Of a DNA stretch of 64,000 bases, positions 1-9,450 are shown piece after piece. The position numbers and the translations under genes were made by a program. The stretch covers positions 1 through 64,000 of the forward strand of contig DWWU01000041.1 in the NCBI GenBank assembly GCA_019119555.1. Direction: 5' to 3'. The stretch is from Candidatus Fusicatenibacter intestinigallinarum (lineage in GTDB: Bacteria; Bacillota; Clostridia; Lachnospirales; Lachnospiraceae). Within the stretch, counting starts at the first letter, position 1. The number at the start of each line of letters is the position of its first letter. The notes below the pieces were generated by a model. That model had not been told where the DNA came from. It saw only the letters and a list, made by a program, of their open reading frames with translations, and searched no databases.

Positions 1-10
1 CAGATACCTC

Positions 11-78
11 TCTGTTCTATAAGATTTGTACTAACCTGCAAAGTCAGCAAATCTTATTTTACTCTGAGGTATCTTTTT
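11..78 (+). terminator. Long imperfect hairpin (GATACCTC...GAGGTATC plus AAGATTTG...CAAATCTT) followed by a T-rich tract; terminator or remnant end of an element lying left of the window
   Basis: Two nested inverted-repeat arms read directly in the first 80 nt, followed by TTTTTAT. Confidence 0.45.
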
Positions 79-200
79 ATCAACCGCCTTTCTTGGAATT
101 CCCTATATTTGAATTATACAGGAAGCTCCTTCTTAGGATATGATTCTAAAGGAGAAGTGTGACCAGAAAATGATATTTTTGTGAAGAAACTGTGAGAAAC

Positions 201-956
201 TTAAATAAATTCCGTCATGTGTTTCCTCATCCAGAGCGGGAGAAAGCCGCGCTGGCAGCGGTAATTTTCTCTGGCTTTGATGCTGACGGAACGGAAAAAT
301 TCTCTCCACAGCTCCGGGTAGGGGTCTTCTTCACGATCGGGAACGTTCAGGCGGAGAAACTCCTCCGGGGTGAGCCGGGTAAGATAAAAGTTTTCGTCCC
401 GCGGATGTACGGCTGCTGTGCGCCGGGTGTCGTCGATAATGATCCAGTATTCCGAGGGCATCCGGTCGGCGAAGTAAGGCGCAGTAAGCGTCAGCACATC
501 GGATTTCGGCGAGATGTGGCTGACCAGCACATCGCCGGGAAAACCGGAAAACCGGATGAATTCCCTGTAGCGGTGCGCTTCGTTTTCCACCCGCCGGTTC
601 AGTTCGAAAAATGTCGCTACCGGGGCTTCCTGAAGCATCTGCAGAGCCCTGGATCCGAAGGCAAAGCCATACCGGAGAAACCGGTAGATGACGTCCGGCT
701 TCTCCGGGCTGGGGGACATGGCACAGCGGTATGCCATCTGCCATGCAGCGCAGGAAATCTTTTTCTCTATCGAGCGCATCACTTTTTCTGCCTTGGCGGG
801 GTCGGCTTCTGTGTGCCTGTAGTCGCAGAACAGCTCCGGCTCCGAAACCGGTTCCGTGATCAGCCGGATCTGTTGGTGGCCGAGCCTGGAATCCCAGGCA
901 TCATAGATACAAGTCATAATCGCCTCAAGGTTATCTTCGCATGTAAAAACGGTCAT
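201..956 (-). CDS. Probable DNA metabolism protein, TIGR03915-like partner of a radical SAM protein
   Basis: ORF MTVFTCEDNLEAIMTCIYDAWDSRLGH...; directly downstream of the rSAM gene; start trimmed to the MTVFTCED methionine. Confidence 0.7.
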   Translation of the reverse strand: MTVFTCEDNLEAIMTCIYDAWDSRLGHQQIRLITEPVSEPELFCDYRHTEADPAKAEKVMRSIEKKISCAAWQMAYRCAMSPSPEKPDVIYRFLRYGFAFGSRALQMLQEAPVATFFELNRRVENEAHRYREFIRFSGFPGDVLVSHISPKSDVLTLTAPYFADRMPSEYWIIIDDTRRTAAVHPRDENFYLTRLTPEEFLRLNVPDREEDPYPELWREFFRSVSIKARENYRCQRGFLPLWMRKHMTEFI

Positions 957-978
957 TGTCTGTCTCCTTTCGAATGGT

Positions 979-2520
979 TCACAGCTGGCCGGTGGCAGAC
1001 ATGCGGAGATCCTCTGCCTGCGGCGGGAGCTGGAAATGAAAATCATCAAACAGGGAAAGCTGGCGGTAGGAATCCGGGTGTTCTATCTCCCAGTTTCCGG
1101 ATCTGTCTTCCCCGATCAGCTGCCGGGTGATAAAATTTTCCTCTACAGGAATCCGGTACATCATCTTTCCGCTGCAGGTGATAAAATATTTTGCCCGTTT
1201 CAGAACGATGCCCATCCGTTTCAGATGTTCAAAGGTCAGAGGGCCATTCTGCCGGCTTCTGACAATGCGCGTTGCAGATTTCACACCGATTCCCGGAACC
1301 TTCAGAAGCTCTGCATAGTCCGCCCGGTTGATTTCCACCGGAAACAGCTCCAGGTGACGGAGCGCCCAGTCGCATTTGGGATCCAGAAAAACATTGAAGC
1401 TCGGCTGTTCCTCGCTGAGCAGGTCTGAGGCCTGGAAGCCGTAGTACCGCAGCAGCCAGTCCGCCTGGTACAGGCGGTGCTCCCGGAGCAGGGGAGGCGC
1501 AGTGTCAACAGAGGGCAGCGCCGGGTCCTCGTTTACAGGAATGTAGGCGGAATAGAAAACCCGTTTCAGATCGTAATTCTGATACATGTACTGACTTGCA
1601 GTCAGAAGCTGATAATCGGTCTCGCCGGAAGCGCCGACAATCATCTGGGTGCTCTGACCGGCGGGCACGAAAGGTCTCTGCCGCTGTTCCGGGGAGACAG
1701 ACAGGTTTCCCGGACCGGAGGACAGTGCCGGAGGCCGCGGAGAACTTTGCTGCCGGCTCCGGGAAGCGGAAACCGGCAGCTGTCCGAAGAGATCCGGCTG
1801 GCTCAGCCGGCGGCCGGGAGCGGCGTCAAAGATCGTGCCCGACAGATACCGGTTCGTGCGGTGGCGTTCCATTTTCCTGTCTTTTCCGACGGCAACCCGG
1901 TATGTCTCGATTCCTTTCTGGATCTGCGCGATCGGTCTGAATATGGAGGAGGGGCTTTTGTGCGGTGCCAGCCGGCGGAGACTTTCGGTGGTCGGGAGCT
2001 CCAGATTGATACTCATCCGGTCGGCAAGGTAACCCATCTCCTGAATCAGTTCAGATGGAGCGTTGGGTATCGCTTTCACATGGATATATCCGTAAAAGCG
2101 GAAACGGGTTCTCAGCATCAGGATCGTCCGGTACATCAGCTCAGCGGTATAGGCCGGATTTTTTACAATCCCGGAACTGAGAAACAGACCTTCTATATAA
2201 TTTCTCCGGTAGAATTCCGTGACCAGCGTACAGATCTCCTCCGGAGTAAAGGTCGCCCGCGCCGTGTCGTTGGAAACCCGGTTGACACAGTATTTGCAGT
2301 CGTATACACAGTCGTTGCTCTGCAGAATTTTCAGCAGGGAAATACAGCGTCCGTCAGCGGAAAAGCTGTGGCAGATTCCTGCTGCGATCGAATTTCCAAG
2401 ACTGCCTTTCTGTCCTTTTCTGTCAACGCCGCTGGACGTACAGGCCACATCGTATTTTGCCGCGTCGGCGAGAATGCTCAGCTTGTCTTTCAGGCTCAGA
2501 TCGTTGTTTCTGATTTCCAT
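979..2520 (-). CDS. Putative DNA modification/repair radical SAM protein (TIGR03916-like)
   Basis: CVYDCKYC (CxxxCxxC) motif, FVPAGQSTQMIVGASGETD motif, C-terminal HhH-like VPGIGVKSATRIV; AGGGGG SD before the ATG at 2520. Confidence 0.8.
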   Translation of the reverse strand: MEIRNNDLSLKDKLSILADAAKYDVACTSSGVDRKGQKGSLGNSIAAGICHSFSADGRCISLLKILQSNDCVYDCKYCVNRVSNDTARATFTPEEICTLVTEFYRRNYIEGLFLSSGIVKNPAYTAELMYRTILMLRTRFRFYGYIHVKAIPNAPSELIQEMGYLADRMSINLELPTTESLRRLAPHKSPSSIFRPIAQIQKGIETYRVAVGKDRKMERHRTNRYLSGTIFDAAPGRRLSQPDLFGQLPVSASRSRQQSSPRPPALSSGPGNLSVSPEQRQRPFVPAGQSTQMIVGASGETDYQLLTASQYMYQNYDLKRVFYSAYIPVNEDPALPSVDTAPPLLREHRLYQADWLLRYYGFQASDLLSEEQPSFNVFLDPKCDWALRHLELFPVEINRADYAELLKVPGIGVKSATRIVRSRQNGPLTFEHLKRMGIVLKRAKYFITCSGKMMYRIPVEENFITRQLIGEDRSGNWEIEHPDSYRQLSLFDDFHFQLPPQAEDLRMSATGQL

Positions 2521-2623
2521 ACAAAATCCCCCTGTTCGGTCCGGCTCTGACTTTTTCACACGTACCGGACATATGTTTTCTATCCGTTATCATAACACGA
2601 ATCGAACATATGTTCAAGTACAA

Positions 2624-2806
2624 TTATTTGCGCTTCAGATAAGCAAGCCAGCCTCCTACGACACATGAGCAAAAGAAATAAACATAAACGATGTTTGTTA
2701 TCAGAATACGGGAAAGATTCAAACGATCCACAAATGCAATTGCCAGTAATAAAACGACGCCAAGCATCATCCATACGCCCAAAATAATATTTCGAATCTT
2801 TTTCAA
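2624..2806 (-). CDS. Small two-helix membrane protein
   Basis: Two hydrophobic stretches (IILGVWMMLGVVLLLAIAF; ILITNIVYVYFFCSCVVGGWLAYL); GGAGGG SD 7 nt before a TTG start at 2806. Confidence 0.55.
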   Translation of the reverse strand: MKKIRNIILGVWMMLGVVLLLAIAFVDRLNLSRILITNIVYVYFFCSCVVGGWLAYLKRK

Positions 2807-2966
2807 TGTGATTCCCTCCATTGTAGTAAGAACAATTAAGAATTCAGTTCTCTCAAACATGTATCCGCAGCATATTCAATACTCGCGTAATCCTTCCCAT
2901 CGGCCTGTACCTCCTTCCGAACTGTTTTGCGTCAATGTAAGTGCATTTCACGATTTTTCTGATAAA

Positions 2967-2995
2967 ATTATATCATGGGAAGAATATTGTGACAA
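2967..2995 (-). promoter_or_regulatory. Sigma-A type promoter TTGTCA-N17-TATAAT (minus strand)
   Basis: Near-consensus hexamers with 17-nt spacing, directed at the 2624-2806 gene. Confidence 0.65.
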
Positions 2996-3368
2996 GTCAG
3001 AATATGTTTGAAGTCCCCTCTGCCGATGGTGACACTGTCACTGTCAATGACAATGGCATTCATATGAATGACCGGATGAGCCGGAATCCATTTGTGAATT
3101 TCCTTTTTTGAAGAATCCGGAAGGGAGATAAAATATCGACAAAGTGCCCTGAATGTGCTATGATTATTTCATATGCATTTAAGGCGCTTCCTGATGGGAG
3201 GGCGGAAAGAACAATGACAATGCAAGAACAAAAAATCAGTAAAGTATGAAAGAATATGCCAAATGATATGTGACATATAGAATGAAACATAACAGAAACG
3301 GTATGGGATACTTGGTAAAGCAGCCGATTAATGAATGAAAATCGCATGGTAATGGGAGTGTATGTACG

Positions 3369-3974
3369 ATGATTGCAATTATTGACTACGATGCCGGAAA
3401 TATAAAGAGCGTGGAAAAGGCGCTGCAGGCGCTGGGAGAGGAGACGGTGCTGACAAGAGACCGGGACTGCCTTCTGGCGGCGGACAAGGTAATTCTTCCC
3501 GGTGTGGGAAGCTTCGGAGACGCAATGGAGAACCTGAAAAATTTCGGACTGATTCCGGTGATCCATGAGATTGTGGAACGAAACGTTCCGTTTCTCGGAA
3601 TCTGTCTGGGGCTGCAGCTCCTGTTCGAGCGGAGTGAGGAGTCGCCGGGTGTGGAAGGCCTGGGAATTCTGCCGGGAGAGATCCTGAGAATTCCGAAAGG
3701 CGAGGGGAGAAAAATCCCCCATATGGGCTGGAATTCTCTGGAGCTTGTGGGCAACGGAAGACTGTTTCAGGGCCTGCCGGAGGAACCTTACGTCTATTTT
3801 GTTCATTCCTATTATCTGAAGGCTTCCGATCCGGAGATTGTGACGGCGGTCACCAGGTACGGTGCGGAAATTCATGCGTCGGTGGAAAAGAATAATGTGT
3901 TTGCCTGTCAGTTCCATCCGGAGAAGAGTTCGGCGACGGGCCTGAAAATTCTGAAAAATTTTGCACAGATCTGA
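3369..3974 (+). CDS. hisH: Imidazole glycerol phosphate synthase subunit HisH
   Basis: [40 protein letters not shown] amidotransferase motifs. Confidence 0.95.
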   Translation: MIAIIDYDAGNIKSVEKALQALGEETVLTRDRDCLLAADKVILPGVGSFGDAMENLKNFGLIPVIHEIVERNVPFLGICLGLQLLFERSEESPGVEGLGILPGEILRIPKGEGRKIPHMGWNSLELVGNGRLFQGLPEEPYVYFVHSYYLKASDPEIVTAVTRYGAEIHASVEKNNVFACQFHPEKSSATGLKILKNFAQI

Positions 3975-3987
3975 CGGGAGGTATGTT

Positions 3988-4746
3988 ATGTTTACAAAAA
4001 GAATAATTCCATGTCTGGACGTCAACAACGGCAGGGTGGTTAAGGGAGTCAATTTCGTCAATCTGAAAGATGCCGGTGATCCGGTGGAAATCGCAAAAGC
4101 CTACGACAGGGAAGGTGCGGACGAGCTTGTGTTTCTTGATATTACCGCCTCGTCGGACAATCGGAAGACGGCGGTCGAGATGGTGCGGAAAGTAGCGGCA
4201 AGTGTTTTTATTCCGTTTACCGTAGGGGGAGGAATCCGCACCGTGGAGGATTTCCGCAGCCTTCTCCGGGAAGGAGCGGACAAAATTGCAGTCAACTCTG
4301 CGGCGATCATGAATCCGGATCTGATTCGGGAAGCGGCGGACAAGTTCGGCAGTCAGTGTGTGGTGGTTGCCATCGACGCAAAAAGACGGGAAGACGGGGG
4401 ATGGAACATTTACAAAAATGGCGGCCGGGTTGATATGGGGCTGGATGCCGTGGAATGGGCGATGAAGGCGGAACGGCTGGGCGCAGGGGAGATTCTCCTG
4501 ACCAGTATGGACTGTGACGGAACGAAAGCAGGATATGACCTGGAGCTGACCCGTACCATCGCGGAGCATGTGGAGATTCCGGTGATTGCCTCCGGCGGCG
4601 CGGGAACCATGGAGCATTTTTACGATGCGTTTACGGAAGGCAGGGCGGATGCGGTGCTTGCCGCGTCTCTGTTCCATTTCAGAGAACTGGAGATCCGTCA
4701 GGTGAAGGATTATCTCGCGGACAGAGGAATTCCGGTTCGAAGATAA
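3988..4746 (+). CDS. hisF: Imidazole glycerol phosphate synthase subunit HisF
   Basis: [33 protein letters not shown]; start trimmed to MFTKR after GGGAGG. Confidence 0.95.
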   Translation: MFTKRIIPCLDVNNGRVVKGVNFVNLKDAGDPVEIAKAYDREGADELVFLDITASSDNRKTAVEMVRKVAASVFIPFTVGGGIRTVEDFRSLLREGADKIAVNSAAIMNPDLIREAADKFGSQCVVVAIDAKRREDGGWNIYKNGGRVDMGLDAVEWAMKAERLGAGEILLTSMDCDGTKAGYDLELTRTIAEHVEIPVIASGGAGTMEHFYDAFTEGRADAVLAASLFHFRELEIRQVKDYLADRGIPVRR

Positions 4747-4788
4747 AATGAATTTGACTGCAGACAAAAGATAAAGGAGGGAACGCTT

Positions 4789-5463
4789 ATGCCGCCGATC
4801 AGCGGAAGCTGGGAAAAGGCTTTAAAAGGCGAGTTTTCCAAAGAGTATTACAAAAAACTGTTCATCAAAGTCCGGGAGGAGTATCAGACAAGGACGATTT
4901 ATCCTCCTGCGGACGATATATTCAATGCCTTTCATTTTACACCTCTGGAGGAAGTGAAGGTGGTGATTCTCGGCCAGGATCCCTACCATGAACCGGGGCA
5001 GGCGCACGGTCTCTGCTTTTCCGTCAAGCCAAACGTGCAGATTCCTCCGTCTCTGATCAATATCTATAAAGAACTGGAAGATGATCTGGGCTGTTACATC
5101 CCCAACAACGGCTACCTGGAAAAATGGGCGCGTCAGGGAGTTCTGATGCTGAACACGGTTCTGACTGTGCGGGCGCATCAGGCAAACTCTCATAAGGATA
5201 TCGGCTGGGAACAGTTTACGGACGCGGCGATCCGCGTGCTGGCGGAACAGGACCGGCCGATGGTTTTTGTGCTCTGGGGAAAGCCTGCGCAGAGAAAAAA
5301 GGAGATGATTCATAATCCGAAGCATCTGGTGCTGGAATCTGCGCATCCGAGTCCTCTGTCCGCTTACCGTGGATTTTTCGGGAGCCGTCCGTTTTCGCGG
5401 ATCAACGAATATCTGAAAGAGAACGGTCTTACTCCGATTGACTGGCAGATTGAGAATATCTGA
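4789..5463 (+). CDS. ung: Uracil-DNA glycosylase (family 1)
   Basis: VVILGQDPYHEPGQAHGLCFSV and HPSPLSAYRGFFG motifs. Confidence 0.95.
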   Translation: MPPISGSWEKALKGEFSKEYYKKLFIKVREEYQTRTIYPPADDIFNAFHFTPLEEVKVVILGQDPYHEPGQAHGLCFSVKPNVQIPPSLINIYKELEDDLGCYIPNNGYLEKWARQGVLMLNTVLTVRAHQANSHKDIGWEQFTDAAIRVLAEQDRPMVFVLWGKPAQRKKEMIHNPKHLVLESAHPSPLSAYRGFFGSRPFSRINEYLKENGLTPIDWQIENI

Positions 5464-5470
5464 AAGCAGA

Positions 5471-5510
5471 ACATTCGTAACAGTTCAGCTGGCTGAACTG
5501 TTACGAATGT
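5471..5510. repeat. Family-1 intergenic palindrome, perfect 19-bp arms with 2-nt centre
   Basis: ACATTCGTAACAGTTCAGC-TG-GCTGAACTGTTACGAATGT. Confidence 0.9.
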
Positions 5511-5566
5511 TACAGAACAGAAAAAAGAATTCCTGATTATGGAAAGAAATAGAGAAGGACGGTGTC

Positions 5567-7183
5567 ATGAAAAAAAGTTCACTTCTGAAAAATACGTCCA
5601 TTCTGATGGTTGCTACGATTGTTTCCAGAGTGATCGGACTTTTGTACCGAAGCCCTCTGGGAGCGGCGATCGGAACCGAAGGATTGGGTTATTACGGTAC
5701 GGCAAGCAATGTCTATGTGATTTTGCTTCTGATTTCTTCTTACAGCATTCCGATGGCTGTCTCAAAAATCGTTTCCGAACGGCTGGCGCTGAAACAGTAT
5801 GAAAATGCCCAGCGGGTGTTTCACGGCGCTCTGATCTATGCGGCGATCGTCGGCGGTCTGGCTGCCTTGGCTGCATTTTTCGGAGGGAAATACCTTCTGG
5901 CCTACAATCAGCAGAATGCTTTGCCTGCGCTGCAGGTGCTTGCGCCTACCATCTTTCTGTCGGCGATCCTCGGCGTGCTGCGGGGATATTTTCAGGCGCA
6001 TAATACGATGGTTCCCACATCCATTTCGCAGATTCTGGAGCAGATCGCTAATGCGATCGTCAGCATTGCTGCCGGTTATCTGCTGATTTCCACGTTTGCA
6101 ACGGACAGCACTTCGAGGGCGATCTATGGTTCGGTGGGAGGCACGATGGGAACGGGAGCCGGGGTTCTGGTCGGGCTTCTGTTTATGATTTTTGTCTATA
6201 GTGTGAACCGGAAGGGAATCCATAAAAAGATCAGGAAAGACAGATATCATGCGCAGGAAAGTTATAGCAGTATTCTGAAAACGCTTTTTTTCATGGTGAC
6301 TCCTGTTATTTTCACAACGTTTATTTACAATGCGAACGCTTACGTGGACAATTATATTTACTCCAGCCTGATGGGGTGGCACGGCGTGGACAGCGGCGTC
6401 ATCAACGAGGCTTACGGTGAGTTTTCCAACTATTATGTGACGCTGATCAACGTACCGCTGGCCCTTGCCAGCGCATCCGCTTCCGCGATGATGCCTGAGG
6501 TTTCCGGTGAGTTTGCCACAGGAAATTATCGTGAGGCGAATTCCAGAATCCTGAAGACGATCCGACTGACCATGTTTGTGTCGATTCCTGCGGCGGTGGG
6601 ACTTGGCGTGCTGTCATTTCCGATTACCGGCGTGCTGTTTCCGGGCAGCACGGAGCTGTCCGCCTGGCTGCTGCTGGGAGGAGCTGGATCGGTTGTGTTT
6701 TCCGCACTGTCGACCATCACCAACAGTGCGCTGCAGTCTATCGGCCAACAGAAGATTGCTCTTCGGAATGCGGCGATTTCTCTGGCGCTGAATGTGGCGG
6801 TCGTCTCGGCGATTCTGTTTGTATCGGAGAAGCCCGGAATCTTTGCGGTGCTGATTGCAAACATTGCGTTCTCGGTCAGCATGTGCTTTCTGAACAATCT
6901 TTCCATACGGAAATATCTGCGGTTCCGGAATGAGTTCCGCAATACTTATCTCAAACCGCTTGCCGCGGCTGCCGGAATGGGCGTCGTGACCTGGATCATT
7001 TATTACGGACTTTATCTTCTGACAAGAAAACCTGTGATCTGTCTGATTGTGGCGATTGCCGTTGCGGTACCGCTCTATCTGATTCTGTATGTGATGATTA
7101 CGCATACCTCAGAGGAAGAGATGCGGAGATTTCCGATGGGAAGCAAAATTGTGAAAGTTCTGAAGATTCTCAGAATCTATTAG
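5567..7183 (+). CDS. Polysaccharide biosynthesis / MATE-like flippase (SpoVB/MurJ superfamily)
   Basis: 538 aa, multiple TM helices, MKKSSLLKNTSILMVATIVSRVIGLLYRSPLGAAIG N-terminus. Confidence 0.85.
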   Translation: MKKSSLLKNTSILMVATIVSRVIGLLYRSPLGAAIGTEGLGYYGTASNVYVILLLISSYSIPMAVSKIVSERLALKQYENAQRVFHGALIYAAIVGGLAALAAFFGGKYLLAYNQQNALPALQVLAPTIFLSAILGVLRGYFQAHNTMVPTSISQILEQIANAIVSIAAGYLLISTFATDSTSRAIYGSVGGTMGTGAGVLVGLLFMIFVYSVNRKGIHKKIRKDRYHAQESYSSILKTLFFMVTPVIFTTFIYNANAYVDNYIYSSLMGWHGVDSGVINEAYGEFSNYYVTLINVPLALASASASAMMPEVSGEFATGNYREANSRILKTIRLTMFVSIPAAVGLGVLSFPITGVLFPGSTELSAWLLLGGAGSVVFSALSTITNSALQSIGQQKIALRNAAISLALNVAVVSAILFVSEKPGIFAVLIANIAFSVSMCFLNNLSIRKYLRFRNEFRNTYLKPLAAAAGMGVVTWIIYYGLYLLTRKPVICLIVAIAVAVPLYLILYVMITHTSEEEMRRFPMGSKIVKVLKILRIY

Positions 7184-7269
7184 ACGTCCGGCCTGTGCGT
7201 TGACTCTTCGTGACGGAGAGATATCTGTGATTTTGTGTTTTTACTTTCGGGTTTTTACTGCGGAAGAAG

Positions 7270-7300
7270 GGGAGACTTCTGGTCAGAGGTCTCCATTTTG
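7270..7300 (+). terminator. Hairpin GGAGAC...GTCTCC followed by ATTTTG
   Basis: Inverted repeat after the flippase gene. Confidence 0.45.
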
Positions 7301-7330
7301 TGACAATTCAGCCAGCGGAACGGTTACGGA
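7301..7330. repeat. Degenerate family-1 element
   Basis: TGACAATTCAGCCAGCGGAACGGTTACGGA. Confidence 0.5.
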
Positions 7331-7355
7331 TATGAAGAGAAAGGGGTGAAAACAG

Positions 7356-8309
7356 ATGAAGAGTGCCTTATACCCGGCGGTTCAGCAGGTGCTGGAACAG
7401 GTGAACCGCGTCATTCTGGGAAAAAGTGAAGAGATTCGGGAAATTATGACCACATTTCTGGCGAATGGACACGTTCTTCTTGAGGACATTCCCGGCGTCG
7501 GCAAGACAACCATTGCGGTGGCGTTTTCCCGTGCAATGGGTCTGGATTATAAACGTGTGCAATTCACGCCTGATGTTCTTCCATCGGATCTGACCGGCTT
7601 TTCCGTTTACCGGAGAGAGAAGGAGCGGTTTGTCTATCAGCCGGGCAGCGTTTTCTGCAACCTCCTGCTGGCAGATGAGATCAACCGCACATCCCCGAAA
7701 ACGCAGTCGGCGCTTCTGGAAGTGATGGAAGAGCGGCGGGTTACGGTGGACGGCGTGACGCGGGAGGTACCAGCCCCGTTTCTGGTGATAGCGACCCAGA
7801 ATCCTGCCGGCACTGCCGGAACCCAGTATCTTCCCGACGCTCAGGTGGACCGTTTTATGGTCAGTATGAGTATCGGTTATCCGGACTATGAAAGTGAACT
7901 TTCCATGGCGAAAGGGGTCGGACCGGAGGAAAAATACAAAACGATACAGCCTTCCCTTTCCGGGGAGAGACTTCTGGAGATACAGAAGGAAGTCGCGCAG
8001 GGTTATCTCAGCGACGCTGTCTGTAAATATCTGCTGCAGCTGGTGCGGGCGACACGGAGCCACCCATCGGTGGAAAGGGGCGCCAGTCCCCGTGCGACGA
8101 TTGCGTTGGTAAAAATGGCAAGGGCCTGTGCATGGATGGACGGACGGGATTATGTGACGCCGGCGGATGTGAGCGGGCAGTTTCCTTATGTGATCCGGCA
8201 CAGGATCCGGATGAGCGGAGCGGCCAGAATGGAGAAAAAAAGTACGGAACAGGTTGTTCAGGAGATCCTGCAGGCGGCGGAGGTTCCGCCGATGGGGGAA
8301 AGACGATGA
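7356..8309 (+). CDS. MoxR family AAA+ ATPase
   Basis: EDIPGVGKTTIA Walker A, LLADEINRTSPKTQSALLEVMEE motif. Confidence 0.93.
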   Translation: MKSALYPAVQQVLEQVNRVILGKSEEIREIMTTFLANGHVLLEDIPGVGKTTIAVAFSRAMGLDYKRVQFTPDVLPSDLTGFSVYRREKERFVYQPGSVFCNLLLADEINRTSPKTQSALLEVMEERRVTVDGVTREVPAPFLVIATQNPAGTAGTQYLPDAQVDRFMVSMSIGYPDYESELSMAKGVGPEEKYKTIQPSLSGERLLEIQKEVAQGYLSDAVCKYLLQLVRATRSHPSVERGASPRATIALVKMARACAWMDGRDYVTPADVSGQFPYVIRHRIRMSGAARMEKKSTEQVVQEILQAAEVPPMGERR

Positions 8310-9382
8310 AGAAAGTTGTTTTTGCTTTTCTTCTCCTCGGGGTATATTACGTTGCGGGAATGTATGGAAGCCCGGCGCTGATGGTACTGTTTCTGACGCA
8401 GCTGCTTCTGATGACGGTCATGTTTTTCCTGGCCATGTATCTGAAACGCAGTCTGACAGTGACATTTGCGGAGACGCTTCTGTTTGCGGAGAAAGGGCAG
8501 ACGCTGGTCTGGAATCTGAAGACGTGGAATAAGGGAAGGCTTCCTGTCAGCCGTTTTGCCGTGCGTTTCCGGATTCGTTCCCCGGGGACAGGCCGTGGAA
8601 CCAGAAAGAAAATTTACGGGGACAGCGACTGCGGGGAGGGAATGCTCTCTGCCAGATATCTTCCGGGGCACTGCGGGAAACTTATCTTTCAGGCGGAGAA
8701 AGTCAGGGTGTATGATTATCTTTCTCTGTTTTCCGGCAGAAAACATCTGAAGGATCAGATGGAAGTCCTTGTATTTCCGCAGCGCTGTGTCATGAAGATC
8801 CATATGGAAGCCGGCCTGCCGGAAAACGAAGTGTCCGTCGACCGGAATTCTTTTGCTGCAGGAAACGATTACGGAGAGATCCGGCAGATCCGCGAGTACC
8901 GGCCGGGAGATTCCGTACGCCATATTCACTGGAATCAGACGGCCCGGAGCGGGCAGCTGTGGGTGAAGGAGTATCAGGAAGAATCCGGCAGCCGGATGCA
9001 TCTGTTTCTGGATCTTCGGGAAGCGCCGGAGTGTTCTCCGGCGGAAATGGATGCGTTTTATACGGCGCTCTATGCACTGCTTTCAGGTCTGCTGGAGTGT
9101 ATGGCTGCCGTTCACGTTTTCTGGAATGAGGCAGAAGGGATGTCAGAGGCCGAGATCCGGGATGACGCCGGATGCAGGGAACTGTTTGCCCGGCTGTATG
9201 ACTGCGCGGGGCGCGGGATAAGCGGTAATTCCAGTCAGCCGGGGGCAGAGCCGGAGAATACGATGCGGCTTACCGTCGGCCTTTCGTTGTATGCAGGAAA
9301 CCGGCTGATACGCAGATTTTCCCGGGAAAATCTTCAGGAAGAGCTGGCGCAGGAAGTTTTCATAACCGCCTGGCAGGACTGA
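8306..9382 (+). CDS. DUF58 domain-containing protein
   Basis: ATGA overlap with moxR; REYRPGDSVRHIHWNQTARSGQLWVKEYQEE is typical of DUF58. Confidence 0.88.
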   Translation: MKKVVFAFLLLGVYYVAGMYGSPALMVLFLTQLLLMTVMFFLAMYLKRSLTVTFAETLLFAEKGQTLVWNLKTWNKGRLPVSRFAVRFRIRSPGTGRGTRKKIYGDSDCGEGMLSARYLPGHCGKLIFQAEKVRVYDYLSLFSGRKHLKDQMEVLVFPQRCVMKIHMEAGLPENEVSVDRNSFAAGNDYGEIRQIREYRPGDSVRHIHWNQTARSGQLWVKEYQEESGSRMHLFLDLREAPECSPAEMDAFYTALYALLSGLLECMAAVHVFWNEAEGMSEAEIRDDAGCRELFARLYDCAGRGISGNSSQPGAEPENTMRLTVGLSLYAGNRLIRRFSRENLQEELAQEVFITAWQD

Positions 9383-9390
9383 ACGGCTGC

Positions 9391-9420
9391 CGTAACCGTT
9401 CCGCTGGCTGAGGGTCACGG
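9391..9420. repeat. Degenerate family-1 element
   Basis: CGTAACCGTTCCGCTGGCTGAGGGTCACGG between DUF58 and transglutaminase genes. Confidence 0.55.
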
Positions 9421-9450
9421 ACAGATGAAGATAGGAGAGGATTCGGACGA

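Noticed and set aside
1-200. Insertion sequence at the left edge
   Set aside because: Only a hairpin is visible; no transposase coding sequence or opposite terminal repeat is in the window, so it is listed only as a terminator-like hairpin.
3060-4061. Long minus-strand ORFs opposite hisH/hisF and many other antisense ORFs (e.g. 13072-14706, 19703-21181, 52346-54223, 40414-42477)
   Set aside because: They lie opposite clearly recognised genes, have no family signature and show the composition expected of shadow frames in a GC-moderate genome.
3369-4746. HisH/HisF pair as a sugar-nucleotide (PseA/LegX-like) amidotransferase pair
   Set aside because: Both sequences carry canonical histidine-pathway motifs, and no nonulosonate or O-antigen genes are nearby.
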